Both the position numbers and the translations under genes were made by a program. DNA of 64,000 nucleotides, from NCBI RefSeq assembly GCF_001027105.1, contig NZ_CP011526.1:496001-560000 (forward strand), written 5' to 3'. The notes beneath the pieces are model-generated. The model did not search any database, was not told the DNA's origin, and saw only the letters and a list, made by a program, of their open reading frames with translations. Below, in pieces: positions 40,549 to 52,540 of this stretch (positions within the stretch are counted from its first letter, which is position 1; the number at the start of each line of letters is the position of its first letter). This stretch comes from Staphylococcus aureus (GTDB lineage: Bacteria > Bacillota > Bacilli > Staphylococcales > Staphylococcaceae).

Positions 40549-41157
40549 ATGAGTCATTATTACGATGAAGATCCAAGTGTAATTAGCAATGAACAACGTA
40601 TTCAATATCAATTAAACCATCATAAAATTGATTTAATAACTGATAACGGAGTGTTTTCGAAAGATAAAGTAGATTATGGTTCAGATGTTCTTGTTCAAAC
40701 TTTTTTAAAAGCGCATCCACCTGGTCCAAGTAAGCGAATTGCCGATGTTGGTTGTGGTTACGGACCAATTGGTTTGATGATTGCTAAAGTATCACCACAT
40801 CATTCAATTACAATGCTAGATGTTAATCACAGAGCGCTAGCCTTAGTTGAAAAAAACAAAAAATTAAATGGTATTGATAATGTGATCGTAAAGGAAAGTG
40901 ATGCTTTGTCTGCTGTGGAAGACAAAAGTTTTGATTTTATTTTAACCAATCCACCAATAAGAGCAGGGAAAGAAACCGTGCATCGTATATTCGAGCAAGC
41001 ATTACATAGATTAGACTCGAACGGTGAACTATTCGTTGTAATTCAGAAGAAGCAAGGTATGCCATCTGCAAAGAAAAGAATGAATGAACTTTTTGGAAAT
41101 GTAGAAGTGGTAAATAAAGATAAAGGATATTACATTCTGAGAAGTATAAAAGCTTGA
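40549..41157 (+). CDS. Class I SAM methyltransferase, RsmC/RlmG-like
   Basis: 202 residues. SAM-binding motif ADVGCGYGPIG (about residues 65-75), acidic post-motif MLDVNHRAL, and the NPP motif FILTNPPIRAGKETVH, which points to N-methylation of a base in rRNA or similar RNA. Homologues of this single-domain form occur between rplL and rpoB in many Firmicutes; the exact target is not known to me. ATG 40549 follows GATGAGGTG. It has its own spacer on both sides. Confidence 0.88.
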   Translation: MSHYYDEDPSVISNEQRIQYQLNHHKIDLITDNGVFSKDKVDYGSDVLVQTFLKAHPPGPSKRIADVGCGYGPIGLMIAKVSPHHSITMLDVNHRALALVEKNKKLNGIDNVIVKESDALSAVEDKSFDFILTNPPIRAGKETVHRIFEQALHRLDSNGELFVVIQKKQGMPSAKKRMNELFGNVEVVNKDKGYYILRSIKA

Positions 41158-41182
41158 AATGAAATGGATATTCTGTTATAGT
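41154..41182 (+). promoter_or_regulatory. Candidate rpoB promoter
   Basis: TTGAAA (41154-41159, overlapping the preceding stop codon), 17 bases, TATAGT (41177-41182). A second possible -10, TATAAT, lies at 41185-41190. Confidence 0.55.
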
Positions 41183-41263
41183 TATATAATGTAAAAATTT
41201 ATGTTCAATAAGTGTGTACTTTTACGTTAAATAGATAAGTTAATTAAGAATAAATATAGAATC

Positions 41264-41303
41264 GAAAATGGTGTCATCATTAGTGTTGCCGTTTTCTTTT
41301 TGT
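41264..41303 (+). terminator. Attenuator-like terminator in the rpoB leader
   Basis: GAAAATGG (41264-41271) pairs with CCGTTTTC (41289-41296) with one G-U pair, followed by TTTTTGTCTTTTT. It lies after the putative promoter and about 70 bases before rpoB, so it could limit read-through into rpoBC. Confidence 0.65.
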
Positions 41304-41371
41304 CTTTTTATTAATATGCTTATGGTATTTAGCTAAAAGCGGATCACATAATTTTTGAGGGGTGAATCTGT

Positions 41372-44300
41372 TTGGCAGGTCAAGTTGTCCAATATGGAAG
41401 ACATCGTAAACGTAGAAACTACGCGAGAATTTCAGAAGTATTAGAATTACCAAACTTAATAGAAATTCAAACTAAATCTTACGAGTGGTTCCTAAGAGAA
41501 GGTTTAATCGAAATGTTTAGAGACATTTCTCCAATTGAAGATTTTACTGGTAATTTGTCATTAGAGTTTGTGGATTACCGTTTAGGAGAACCAAAATATG
41601 ATTTAGAAGAATCTAAAAACCGTGACGCTACTTATGCTGCACCTCTTCGTGTAAAAGTGCGTCTAATCATTAAAGAAACAGGAGAAGTTAAAGAACAAGA
41701 AGTCTTTATGGGTGATTTCCCATTAATGACTGATACAGGTACGTTCGTTATCAATGGTGCAGAACGTGTAATCGTATCTCAATTAGTTCGTTCACCATCC
41801 GTTTATTTCAATGAAAAAATCGACAAAAATGGTCGTGAAAACTATGATGCAACAATTATTCCAAACCGTGGTGCATGGTTAGAATATGAAACAGATGCTA
41901 AAGATGTTGTATACGTACGTATTGATAGAACACGTAAACTACCATTAACAGTATTGTTACGTGCATTAGGTTTCTCAAGCGACCAAGAAATTGTTGACCT
42001 TTTAGGTGACAATGAATATTTACGTAATACTTTAGAGAAAGACGGCACTGAAAACACTGAACAAGCGTTATTAGAAATCTATGAACGTTTACGTCCAGGT
42101 GAACCACCAACTGTTGAAAATGCTAAAAGTCTATTGTATTCACGTTTCTTTGATCCAAAACGCTATGACTTAGCAAGCGTGGGTCGTTATAAAACAAACA
42201 AAAAATTACATTTAAAACATCGTTTATTTAATCAAAAATTAGCTGAGCCAATTGTAAATACTGAAACTGGTGAAATTGTAGTTGAAGAAGGTACAGTGCT
42301 TGATCGTCGTAAAATCGACGAAATCATGGATGTACTTGAATCAAATGCAAACAGCGAAGTGTTTGAATTGCATGGTAGCGTTATAGACGAGCCAGTAGAA
42401 ATTCAATCAATTAAAGTATATGTTCCTAACGATGATGAAGGTCGTACGACAACTGTAATTGGTAATGCTTTCCCTGACTCAGAAGTTAAATGCATTACAC
42501 CAGCAGATATCATTGCTTCAATGAGTTACTTCTTTAACTTATTAAGCGGTATTGGATATACAGATGATATTGACCATTTAGGTAACCGTCGTTTACGTTC
42601 TGTAGGTGAATTACTACAAAACCAATTCCGTATCGGTTTATCAAGAATGGAAAGAGTTGTACGTGAAAGAATGTCAATTCAAGATACTGAGTCTATCACA
42701 CCTCAACAATTAATTAATATTCGACCTGTTATTGCATCTATTAAAGAATTCTTTGGTAGCTCTCAATTATCACAATTCATGGACCAAGCAAACCCATTAG
42801 CTGAGTTAACGCATAAACGTCGTCTATCAGCATTAGGACCTGGTGGTTTAACACGTGAACGTGCTCAAATGGAAGTACGTGACGTTCACTACTCTCACTA
42901 TGGCCGTATGTGTCCAATTGAAACACCTGAGGGGCCAAACATTGGATTGATTAACTCATTATCAAGTTATGCACGTGTAAATGAATTCGGCTTTATTGAA
43001 ACACCATATCGTAAAGTTGATTTAGATACACATGCTATCACTGATCAAATTGACTATTTAACAGCTGACGAAGAAGATAGCTATGTTGTAGCACAAGCAA
43101 ACTCTAAATTAGATGAAAATGGTCGTTTCATGGATGATGAAGTTGTATGTCGTTTCCGTGGTAACAATACAGTTATGGCTAAAGAAAAAATGGATTATAT
43201 GGATGTATCGCCGAAGCAAGTTGTTTCAGCAGCGACAGCATGTATTCCATTCTTAGAAAATGATGACTCAAACCGTGCATTGATGGGTGCGAACATGCAA
43301 CGTCAAGCAGTGCCTTTGATGAATCCAGAAGCACCATTTGTTGGTACAGGTATGGAACACGTTGCAGCACGTGATTCTGGTGCGGCTATTACAGCTAAGC
43401 ACAGAGGTCGTGTTGAACATGTTGAATCTAATGAAATTCTTGTTCGTCGTCTAGTTGAAGAGAACGGCGTTGAGCATGAAGGTGAATTAGATCGCTATCC
43501 ATTAGCTAAATTTAAACGTTCAAACTCAGGTACATGTTACAACCAACGTCCAATCGTTGCAGTTGGAGATGTTGTTGAGTATAACGAGATTTTAGCAGAT
43601 GGACCATCTATGGAATTAGGAGAAATGGCATTAGGTAGAAACGTAGTAGTTGGTTTCATGACTTGGGACGGTTACAACTATGAGGATGCCGTTATCATGA
43701 GTGAAAGACTTGTGAAAGATGACGTGTATACTTCTATTCATATTGAAGAGTATGAATCAGAAGCACGTGATACTAAGTTAGGACCTGAAGAAATCACAAG
43801 AGATATTCCTAATGTTTCTGAAAGTGCACTTAAGAACTTAGACGATCGTGGTATCGTTTATATTGGTGCAGAAGTAAAAGATGGAGATATTTTAGTTGGT
43901 AAAGTAACGCCTAAAGGTGTAACTGAGTTAACTGCCGAAGAAAGATTGTTACATGCAATCTTTGGTGAAAAAGCACGTGAAGTTAGAGATACTTCATTAC
44001 GTGTACCTCACGGCGCTGGCGGTATCGTTCTTGATGTAAAAGTATTCAATCGTGAAGAAGGCGACGATACATTATCACCTGGTGTAAACCAATTAGTACG
44101 TGTATATATCGTTCAAAAACGTAAAATTCATGTTGGTGATAAGATGTGTGGTCGACATGGTAACAAAGGTGTCATTTCTAAGATTGTTCCTGAAGAAGAT
44201 ATGCCTTACTTACCAGATGGACGTCCGATCGATATCATGTTAAATCCTCTTGGTGTACCATCTCGTATGAACATCGGACAAGTATTAGAGCTACACTTAG

Positions 44301-44923
44301 GTATGGCTGCTAAAAATCTTGGTATTCACGTTGCATCACCAGTATTTGACGGTGCAAACGATGACGATGTATGGTCAACAATTGAAGAAGCTGGTATGGC
44401 TCGTGATGGTAAAACTGTACTTTATGATGGACGTACAGGTGAACCATTCGATAACCGTATTTCAGTAGGTGTAATGTACATGTTGAAACTTGCGCACATG
44501 GTTGATGATAAATTACATGCGCGTTCAACAGGACCATATTCACTTGTTACACAACAACCACTTGGCGGTAAAGCGCAATTCGGTGGACAACGTTTTGGTG
44601 AGATGGAGGTATGGGCACTTGAAGCATATGGTGCTGCATACACATTACAAGAAATCTTAACTTACAAATCCGATGATACAGTAGGACGTGTGAAAACATA
44701 CGAGGCTATTGTTAAAGGTGAAAACATCTCTAGACCAAGTGTTCCAGAATCATTCCGAGTATTGATGAAAGAATTACAAAGTTTAGGTTTAGATGTAAAA
44801 GTTATGGATGAGCAAGATAATGAAATCGAAATGACAGACGTTGATGACGATGATGTTGTAGAACGCAAAGTAGATTTACAACAAAATGATGCTCCTGAAA
44901 CACAAAAAGAAGTTACTGATTAA
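41372..44923 (+). CDS. rpoB: RNA polymerase beta subunit RpoB
   Basis: 1183 residues, catalytic subunit of RNA polymerase and the rifampicin target. The start is TTG 41372 after GAGGGGTG. The rifampicin region reads [17 protein letters not shown] and then [10 protein letters not shown]; by the usual S. aureus numbering Ser464, Gln468, Asp471, Ala477, His481, Arg484 and Ser486 are all wild type. Conserved blocks [14 protein letters not shown] and [13 protein letters not shown] are present. It forms an operon with rpoC, 136 bases downstream. Confidence 0.98.
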
Positions 44924-45059
44924 TACGCAATTTACAAAACAGGCAAAAAGATACTAAGCTGAATTTTATTGATGATTCAGTTTAGTACTTTAAGCCATTT
45001 TAAATAAATGCAAATCAATCAAATAGCACAGCTAATCTAAATTGAAGGAGGTAGGCTCC

Positions 45060-48000
45060 TTGATTGATGTAAATAATTTCCATTATATGAAAATAGGATT
45101 GGCTTCACCTGAAAAAATCCGTTCTTGGTCTTTTGGTGAAGTTAAAAAACCTGAAACAATCAACTACCGTACATTAAAACCTGAAAAAGATGGTCTATTC
45201 TGTGAAAGAATTTTCGGACCTACAAAAGACTGGGAATGTAGTTGTGGTAAATACAAACGTGTTCGCTACAAAGGCATGGTCTGTGACAGATGTGGAGTTG
45301 AAGTAACTAAATCTAAAGTACGTCGTGAAAGAATGGGTCACATTGAACTTGCTGCTCCAGTTTCTCACATTTGGTATTTCAAAGGTATACCAAGTCGTAT
45401 GGGATTATTACTTGACATGTCACCAAGAGCATTAGAAGAAGTTATTTACTTTGCTTCTTATGTTGTTGTAGATCCAGGTCCAACTGGTTTAGAAAAGAAA
45501 ACTTTATTATCTGAAGCTGAATTCAGAGATTATTATGATAAATACCCAGGTCAATTCGTTGCAAAAATGGGTGCAGAAGGTATTAAAGATTTACTTGAAG
45601 AGATTGATCTTGACGAAGAACTTAAATTGTTACGCGATGAGTTGGAATCAGCTACTGGTCAAAGACTTACTCGTGCAATTAAACGTTTAGAAGTTGTTGA
45701 ATCATTCCGTAATTCAGGTAACAAACCTTCATGGATGATTTTAGATGTACTTCCAATCATCCCACCAGAAATTCGTCCAATGGTTCAATTAGATGGTGGA
45801 CGATTTGCAACAAGTGACTTAAACGACTTATACCGTCGTGTAATTAATCGAAATAATCGTTTGAAACGTTTATTAGATTTAGGTGCACCTGGTATCATCG
45901 TTCAAAACGAAAAACGTATGTTACAAGAAGCCGTTGACGCTTTAATTGATAATGGTCGTCGTGGTCGTCCAGTTACTGGCCCAGGTAACCGTCCATTAAA
46001 ATCTTTATCTCATATGTTAAAAGGTAAACAAGGTCGTTTCCGTCAAAACTTACTTGGTAAACGTGTTGACTATTCAGGACGTTCAGTTATTGCAGTAGGT
46101 CCAAGCTTGAAAATGTACCAATGTGGTTTACCAAAAGAAATGGCACTTGAACTATTTAAACCATTCGTAATGAAAGAATTAGTTCAACGTGAAATTGCAA
46201 CTAACATTAAAAATGCGAAGAGTAAAATCGAACGTATGGATGATGAAGTTTGGGACGTATTGGAAGAAGTAATTAGAGAACATCCTGTATTACTTAACCG
46301 TGCACCAACACTTCATAGACTTGGTATTCAAGCATTTGAACCAACTTTAGTTGAAGGTCGTGCGATTCGTCTACATCCACTTGTAACAACAGCTTATAAC
46401 GCTGACTTTGACGGTGACCAAATGGCGGTTCACGTTCCTTTATCAAAAGAGGCACAAGCTGAAGCAAGAATGTTGATGTTAGCAGCACAAAACATCTTGA
46501 ACCCTAAAGATGGTAAACCTGTAGTTACACCATCACAAGATATGGTACTTGGTAACTATTACCTTACTTTAGAAAGAAAAGATGCAGTAAATACAGGCGC
46601 AATCTTTAATAATACAAATGAAGTATTAAAAGCATATGCAAATGGCTTTGTACATTTACACACTAGAATTGGTGTACATGCAAGTTCGTTCAATAATCCA
46701 ACATTTACTGAAGAACAAAACAAAAAGATTCTTGCTACGTCAGTAGGTAAAATTATATTCAATGAAATCATTCCAGATTCATTTGCTTATATTAATGAAC
46801 CTACGCAAGAAAACTTAGAAAGAAAGACACCAAACAGATATTTCATCGATCCTACAACTTTAGGTGAAGGTGGATTAAAAGAATACTTTGAAAATGAAGA
46901 ATTAATTGAACCTTTCAACAAAAAATTCTTAGGTAATATTATTGCAGAAGTATTCAACAGATTTAGCATCACTGATACATCAATGATGTTAGACCGTATG
47001 AAAGACTTAGGATTCAAATTCTCATCTAAAGCTGGTATTACAGTAGGTGTTGCTGATATCGTAGTATTACCTGATAAGCAACAAATACTTGATGAGCATG
47101 AAAAATTAGTCGACAGAATTACAAAACAATTCAACCGTGGTTTAATCACTGAAGAAGAAAGATATAATGCAGTTGTTGAAATTTGGACAGATGCAAAAGA
47201 TCAAATTCAAGGTGAATTGATGCAATCACTTGATAAAACTAACCCAATCTTCATGATGAGTGATTCAGGTGCCCGTGGTAACGCATCTAACTTTACACAG
47301 TTAGCAGGTATGCGTGGATTGATGGCCGCACCATCTGGTAAGATTATCGAATTACCAATCACATCTTCATTCCGTGAAGGTTTAACAGTACTTGAATACT
47401 TCATCTCAACTCACGGTGCACGTAAAGGTCTTGCCGATACAGCACTTAAAACAGCTGACTCAGGATATCTTACTCGTCGTCTTGTTGACGTGGCACAAGA
47501 TGTTATTGTTCGTGAAGAAGACTGTGGTACTGATAGAGGTTTATTAGTTTCTGATATTAAAGAAGGTACAGAAATGATTGAACCATTTATCGAACGTATT
47601 GAAGGTCGTTATTCTAAAGAAACAATTCGTCATCCTGAAACTGATGAAATAATCATTCGTCCTGATGAATTAATTACACCTGAAATTGCTAAGAAAATTA
47701 CAGATGCTGGTATTGAACAAATGTATATTCGCTCAGCATTTACTTGTAACGCACGACATGGTGTTTGTGAAAAATGTTACGGTAAAAACCTTGCTACTGG
47801 TGAAAAAGTTGAAGTTGGTGAAGCAGTTGGTACAATTGCAGCCCAATCTATCGGTGAACCAGGTACACAGCTTACAATGCGTACATTCCATACAGGTGGG
47901 GTAGCAGGTAGCGATATCACACAAGGTCTTCCTCGTATTCAAGAGATTTTCGAAGCACGTAACCCTAAAGGTCAAGCGGTAATTACGGAAATCGAAGGTG

Positions 48001-48683
48001 TCGTAGAAGATATTAAATTAGCAAAAGATAGACAACAAGAAATTGTTGTTAAAGGTGCTAATGAAACAAGATCATACCTTGCTTCAGGTACTTCAAGAAT
48101 TATTGTAGAAATCGGTCAACCAGTTCAACGTGGTGAAGTATTAACTGAAGGTTCTATTGAACCTAAGAATTACTTATCTGTTGCTGGATTAAACGCGACT
48201 GAAAGCTACTTATTAAAAGAAGTACAAAAAGTTTACCGTATGCAAGGTGTAGAAATCGACGATAAACACGTTGAGGTTATGGTTCGACAAATGTTACGTA
48301 AAGTTAGAATTATCGAAGCAGGTGATACGAAGTTATTACCAGGTTCATTAGTTGATATTCATAACTTTACAGATGCAAATAGAGAAGCATTTAAACACCG
48401 TAAGCGTCCTGCAACAGCTAAACCAGTATTACTTGGTATTACTAAAGCATCACTTGAAACAGAAAGTTTCTTATCTGCAGCATCATTCCAAGAAACAACA
48501 AGAGTTCTTACAGATGCAGCAATTAAAGGTAAGCGTGATGACTTATTAGGTCTTAAAGAAAACGTAATTATTGGTAAGTTAATTCCAGCTGGTACTGGTA
48601 TGAGACGTTATAGCGACGTAAAATACGAAAAAACAGCTAAACCAGTTGCAGAAGTTGAATCTCAAACTGAAGTAACGGAATAA
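45060..48683 (+). CDS. rpoC: RNA polymerase beta' subunit RpoC
   Basis: 1207 residues. N-terminal zinc site [20 protein letters not shown] (about 70-89), the catalytic magnesium motif [15 protein letters not shown], and a second zinc site with [15 protein letters not shown]. The start is TTG 45060, 8 bases after AAGGAGG (45045-45051); the TTG at 45042 overlaps that site and is rejected. Directly downstream of rpoB, with a terminator after the stop. Confidence 0.98.
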   Translation: MIDVNNFHYMKIGLASPEKIRSWSFGEVKKPETINYRTLKPEKDGLFCERIFGPTKDWECSCGKYKRVRYKGMVCDRCGVEVTKSKVRRERMGHIELAAPVSHIWYFKGIPSRMGLLLDMSPRALEEVIYFASYVVVDPGPTGLEKKTLLSEAEFRDYYDKYPGQFVAKMGAEGIKDLLEEIDLDEELKLLRDELESATGQRLTRAIKRLEVVESFRNSGNKPSWMILDVLPIIPPEIRPMVQLDGGRFATSDLNDLYRRVINRNNRLKRLLDLGAPGIIVQNEKRMLQEAVDALIDNGRRGRPVTGPGNRPLKSLSHMLKGKQGRFRQNLLGKRVDYSGRSVIAVGPSLKMYQCGLPKEMALELFKPFVMKELVQREIATNIKNAKSKIERMDDEVWDVLEEVIREHPVLLNRAPTLHRLGIQAFEPTLVEGRAIRLHPLVTTAYNADFDGDQMAVHVPLSKEAQAEARMLMLAAQNILNPKDGKPVVTPSQDMVLGNYYLTLERKDAVNTGAIFNNTNEVLKAYANGFVHLHTRIGVHASSFNNPTFTEEQNKKILATSVGKIIFNEIIPDSFAYINEPTQENLERKTPNRYFIDPTTLGEGGLKEYFENEELIEPFNKKFLGNIIAEVFNRFSITDTSMMLDRMKDLGFKFSSKAGITVGVADIVVLPDKQQILDEHEKLVDRITKQFNRGLITEEERYNAVVEIWTDAKDQIQGELMQSLDKTNPIFMMSDSGARGNASNFTQLAGMRGLMAAPSGKIIELPITSSFREGLTVLEYFISTHGARKGLADTALKTADSGYLTRRLVDVAQDVIVREEDCGTDRGLLVSDIKEGTEMIEPFIERIEGRYSKETIRHPETDEIIIRPDELITPEIAKKITDAGIEQMYIRSAFTCNARHGVCEKCYGKNLATGEKVEVGEAVGTIAAQSIGEPGTQLTMRTFHTGGVAGSDITQGLPRIQEIFEARNPKGQAVITEIEGVVEDIKLAKDRQQEIVVKGANETRSYLASGTSRIIVEIGQPVQRGEVLTEGSIEPKNYLSVAGLNATESYLLKEVQKVYRMQGVEIDDKHVEVMVRQMLRKVRIIEAGDTKLLPGSLVDIHNFTDANREAFKHRKRPATAKPVLLGITKASLETESFLSAASFQETTRVLTDAAIKGKRDDLLGLKENVIIGKLIPAGTGMRRYSDVKYEKTAKPVAEVESQTEVTE

Positions 48684-48690
48684 CAAGTAT

Positions 48691-48727
48691 ATAACAGAGG
48701 CTAATGCTTTAGCCTCTTGTTATTTTT
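48691..48727 (+). terminator. Terminator after rpoC
   Basis: ATAACAGAGGCTAA pairs with TTAGCCTCTTGTTAT around TGCT, with a one-base bulge, followed by TTTT. Confidence 0.88.
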
Positions 48728-48749
48728 ATGTAAATTATTTGATTTAATG

Positions 48750-48779
48750 TTGACGAATTCTCTTGTTCAATGTTAATAT
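48750..48779 (+). promoter_or_regulatory. Promoter of the str operon
   Basis: TTGACG (48750-48755), 18 bases, TAATAT (48774-48779), about 40 bases before the L7Ae-family gene. Confidence 0.65.
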
Positions 48780-48819
48780 ATTAAAGGTTGATGCAAGCAG
48801 AACTTTGGAGGATAAATTA

Positions 48820-49074
48820 TTGTCTAAGGAAAAAGTTGCACGCTTTAACAAACAACATTTTGTAGTTGGTCTTAAAGAAACGCTTAAAGCGTTAAAGAAA
48901 GATCAAGTTACATCTTTGATTATTGCTGAAGACGTTGAAGTATATTTAATGACTCGCGTGTTAAGCCAAATCAATCAGAAAAATATACCTGTATCTTTTT
49001 TCAAAAGCAAACATGCTTTGGGTAAACATGTAGGTATTAACGTCAATGCGACAATAGTAGCATTGATTAAATGA
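48820..49074 (+). CDS. rplGB: L7Ae-family kink-turn RNA-binding protein (RplGB/YbxF-like)
   Basis: 84 residues. The L7Ae/L30e fold is seen in [25 protein letters not shown] and [18 protein letters not shown]. The B. subtilis homologue YbxF binds kink-turn RNA and is found on ribosomes. The start is TTG 48820, 8 bases after GGAGG; an earlier in-frame start lacks a ribosome binding site. Position just before rpsL is conserved in Firmicutes. Its natural RNA target is uncertain. Confidence 0.9.
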
Positions 49075-49171
49075 GAATTAGTAAGTGTTTTACTTACTAA
49101 ATTTTATTTAACCTAAAAATGAACCACCTGGATGTGTGGGATTAAAAAGTGAAGAGAGGAGGACATATCAC

Positions 49172-49585
49172 ATGCCAACTATTAACCAATTAGTACGTAA
49201 ACCAAGACAAAGCAAAATCAAAAAATCAGATTCTCCAGCTTTAAATAAAGGTTTCAACAGTAAAAAGAAAAAATTTACTGACTTAAACTCACCACAAAAA
49301 CGTGGTGTATGTACTCGTGTAGGTACAATGACACCTAAAAAACCTAACTCAGCGTTACGTAAATATGCACGTGTGCGTTTATCAAACAACATCGAAATTA
49401 ACGCATACATCCCTGGTATCGGACATAACTTACAAGAACACAGTGTTGTACTTGTACGTGGTGGACGTGTAAAAGACTTACCAGGTGTGCGTTACCATAT
49501 TGTACGTGGAGCACTTGATACTTCAGGTGTTGACGGACGTAGACAAGGTCGTTCATTATACGGAACTAAGAAACCTAAAAACTAA
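49172..49585 (+). CDS. rpsL: Ribosomal protein uS12 (RpsL)
   Basis: 137 residues; decoding-centre protein and streptomycin site. Contains [12 protein letters not shown] with wild-type Lys56, and [12 protein letters not shown] with its conserved lysine, so no classic streptomycin-resistance change. It carries the basic N-terminal insertion (about residues 17-38) common in Firmicutes. ATG 49172 follows GAGAGGAGG; the frame is open upstream but without a ribosome binding site. Followed by rpsG. Confidence 0.98.
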
Positions 49586-49650
49586 GAATTTAGTTTTTAA
49601 TTAAATCTTAAACTTAAAATATTTAATATAAGGAAGGGAGGATTTACATT

Positions 49651-50121
49651 ATGCCTCGTAAAGGATCAGTACCTAAAAGAGACGTATTACCAGATCCAAT
49701 TCATAACTCTAAGTTAGTAACTAAATTAATTAACAAAATTATGTTAGATGGTAAACGTGGAACAGCACAAAGAATTCTTTATTCAGCATTCGACCTAGTT
49801 GAACAACGCAGTGGTCGTGATGCATTAGAAGTATTCGAAGAAGCAATCAACAACATTATGCCAGTATTAGAAGTTAAAGCTCGTCGCGTAGGTGGTTCTA
49901 ACTATCAAGTACCAGTAGAAGTTCGTCCAGAGCGTCGTACTACTTTAGGTTTACGTTGGTTAGTTAACTATGCACGTCTTCGTGGTGAAAAAACGATGGA
50001 AGATCGTTTAGCTAACGAAATTTTAGATGCAGCAAATAATACAGGTGGTGCCGTTAAGAAACGTGAGGACACTCACAAAATGGCTGAAGCAAACAAAGCA
50101 TTTGCTCACTACCGTTGGTAA
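49651..50121 (+). CDS. rpsG: Ribosomal protein uS7 (RpsG)
   Basis: 156 residues; nucleates assembly of the 30S head and contacts E-site tRNA. Family segments are [15 protein letters not shown] at the N-terminus, [21 protein letters not shown] in the centre and [20 protein letters not shown] at the C-terminus. ATG 49651 follows AAGGGAGG. Standard str operon order rpsL-rpsG-fusA-tuf. Confidence 0.98.
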
Positions 50122-50243
50122 GATAAAAGCTTTTACCCTGAGTGTGTTCTATATTAATGAATTTTCATTAAGCGTTCATGCTTAGGGCATCGCCATATCT
50201 ATCGTATTTATTCAGTAATATAAACTGGAAGGAGAAAAAATAC

Positions 50244-52325
50244 ATGGCTAGAGAATTTTCATTAGAAAAAACTCGTAATATCGGTATCATGGCTCACATT
50301 GATGCTGGTAAAACGACTACGACTGAACGTATTCTTTATTACACTGGCCGTATCCACAAAATTGGTGAAACACACGAAGGTGCTTCACAAATGGACTGGA
50401 TGGAGCAAGAACAAGACCGTGGTATTACTATCACATCTGCTGCAACAACAGCAGCTTGGGAAGGTCACCGTGTAAACATTATCGATACACCTGGACACGT
50501 AGACTTCACTGTAGAAGTTGAACGTTCATTACGTGTACTTGACGGAGCAGTTACAGTACTTGATGCACAATCAGGTGTTGAACCTCAAACTGAAACAGTT
50601 TGGCGTCAGGCTACAACTTATGGTGTTCCACGTATCGTATTTGTAAACAAAATGGACAAATTAGGTGCTAACTTCGAATACTCTGTAAGTACATTACATG
50701 ATCGTTTACAAGCTAACGCTGCTCCAATCCAATTACCAATTGGTGCGGAAGACGAATTCGAAGCAATCATTGACTTAGTTGAAATGAAATGTTTCAAATA
50801 TACAAATGATTTAGGTACTGAAATTGAAGAAATTGAAATTCCTGAAGACCACTTAGATAGAGCTGAAGAAGCTCGTGCTAGCTTAATCGAAGCAGTTGCA
50901 GAAACTAGCGACGAATTAATGGAAAAATATCTTGGTGACGAAGAAATTTCAGTTTCTGAATTAAAAGAAGCTATCCGCCAAGCTACTACTAACGTAGAAT
51001 TCTACCCAGTACTTTGTGGTACAGCTTTCAAAAACAAAGGTGTTCAATTAATGCTTGACGCTGTAATTGATTACTTACCTTCACCACTAGACGTTAAACC
51101 AATTATTGGTCACCGTGCTAGCAACCCTGAAGAAGAAGTAATCGCGAAAGCAGACGATTCAGCTGAATTCGCTGCATTAGCGTTCAAAGTTATGACTGAC
51201 CCTTATGTTGGTAAATTAACATTCTTCCGTGTGTATTCAGGTACAATGACATCTGGTTCATACGTTAAGAACTCTACTAAAGGTAAACGTGAACGTGTAG
51301 GTCGTTTATTACAAATGCACGCTAACTCACGTCAAGAAATCGATACTGTATACTCTGGAGATATCGCTGCTGCGGTAGGTCTTAAAGATACAGGTACTGG
51401 TGATACTTTATGTGGTGAGAAAAATGACATTATCTTGGAATCAATGGAATTCCCAGAGCCAGTTATTCACTTATCAGTAGAGCCAAAATCTAAAGCTGAC
51501 CAAGATAAAATGACTCAAGCTTTAGTTAAATTACAAGAAGAAGACCCAACATTCCATGCACACACTGACGAAGAAACTGGACAAGTTATCATCGGTGGTA
51601 TGGGTGAGCTTCACTTAGACATCTTAGTAGACCGTATGAAGAAAGAATTCAACGTTGAATGTAACGTAGGTGCTCCAATGGTTTCATATCGTGAAACATT
51701 CAAATCATCTGCACAAGTTCAAGGTAAATTCTCTCGTCAATCTGGTGGTCGTGGTCAATACGGTGATGTTCACATTGAATTCACACCAAACGAAACAGGC
51801 GCAGGTTTCGAATTCGAAAACGCTATCGTTGGTGGTGTAGTTCCTCGTGAATACATTCCATCAGTAGAAGCTGGTCTTAAAGATGCTATGGAAAATGGTG
51901 TTTTAGCAGGTTATCCTTTAATTGATGTTAAAGCTAAATTATATGATGGTTCATACCATGATGTCGATTCATCTGAAATGGCCTTCAAAATTGCTGCATC
52001 ATTAGCACTTAAAGAAGCTGCTAAAAAATGTGATCCTGTAATCTTAGAACCAATGATGAAAGTAACTATTGAAATGCCTGAAGAGTACATGGGTGATATC
52101 ATGGGTGACGTAACATCTCGTCGTGGACGTGTTGATGGTATGGAACCTCGTGGTAATGCACAAGTTGTTAATGCTTATGTACCACTTTCAGAAATGTTCG
52201 GTTATGCAACATCATTACGTTCAAACACTCAAGGTCGCGGTACTTACACTATGTACTTCGATCACTATGCTGAAGTTCCAAAATCAATCGCTGAAGATAT
52301 TATCAAGAAAAATAAAGGTGAATAA
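50244..52325 (+). CDS. fusA: Elongation factor G (FusA)
   Basis: 693 residues; GTPase that moves tRNA and mRNA on the ribosome, and the fusidic acid target. G1 motif AHIDAGKTT (residues 17-25), G3 DTPGH, G4 NKMD. Val90, His457 and Leu461 (GELHLDIL), common sites of fusidic-acid resistance, are wild type. ATG 50244 follows GGAAGGAG; the frame is open upstream to 50178 but without support. Confidence 0.98.
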
Positions 52326-52399
52326 TATAACTTGTTTTGACTAGCTAGCCTAGGTTAAAATACAAGGTGAGCTTAAATGTAAGCTATCATCTTTATAGT

Positions 52400-52427
52400 T
52401 TGATTTTTGGGGTGAATGCATTATAAT
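52400..52427 (+). promoter_or_regulatory. Candidate tuf promoter
   Basis: TTGATT (52400-52405), 16 bases, TATAAT (52422-52427). It gives tuf its own transcript in addition to read-through from fusA. Confidence 0.6.
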
Positions 52428-52447
52428 AGAATTGTAAAATTCTTTTT
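52428..52447 (+). terminator. Weak terminator between fusA and tuf
   Basis: AGAATT, GTAA, AATTCT, then TTTT: a 6-bp stem with a short T-run that could cut part of the read-through from fusA. It starts one base after the tuf -10. Confidence 0.4.
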
Positions 52448-52463
52448 GCATCGCTATAAATAA

Positions 52464-52494
52464 TTTCTCATGATGGTGAGAAACTATCATGAGA
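52464..52494 (+). promoter_or_regulatory. Alternative hairpins in the tuf leader
   Basis: Two perfect stems compete for the same bases: TTTCTCA (52464-52470) with TGAGAAA (52477-52483), and TCTCATGAT (52466-52474) with ATCATGAGA (52486-52494). They cannot form together. They lie about 50 bases before the tuf start, inside the transcript from the promoter above. Confidence 0.6.
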
Positions 52495-52540
52495 GATAAA
52501 TTTAAATATTATTTTTAATTAGAATAGGAGAGATTTTATA

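Noticed and set aside
48763..48819. Longer start for the L7Ae-family gene
   Set aside because: It would begin inside the promoter -35/-10 region and lacks a ribosome binding site; TTG 48820 has one at the right distance.
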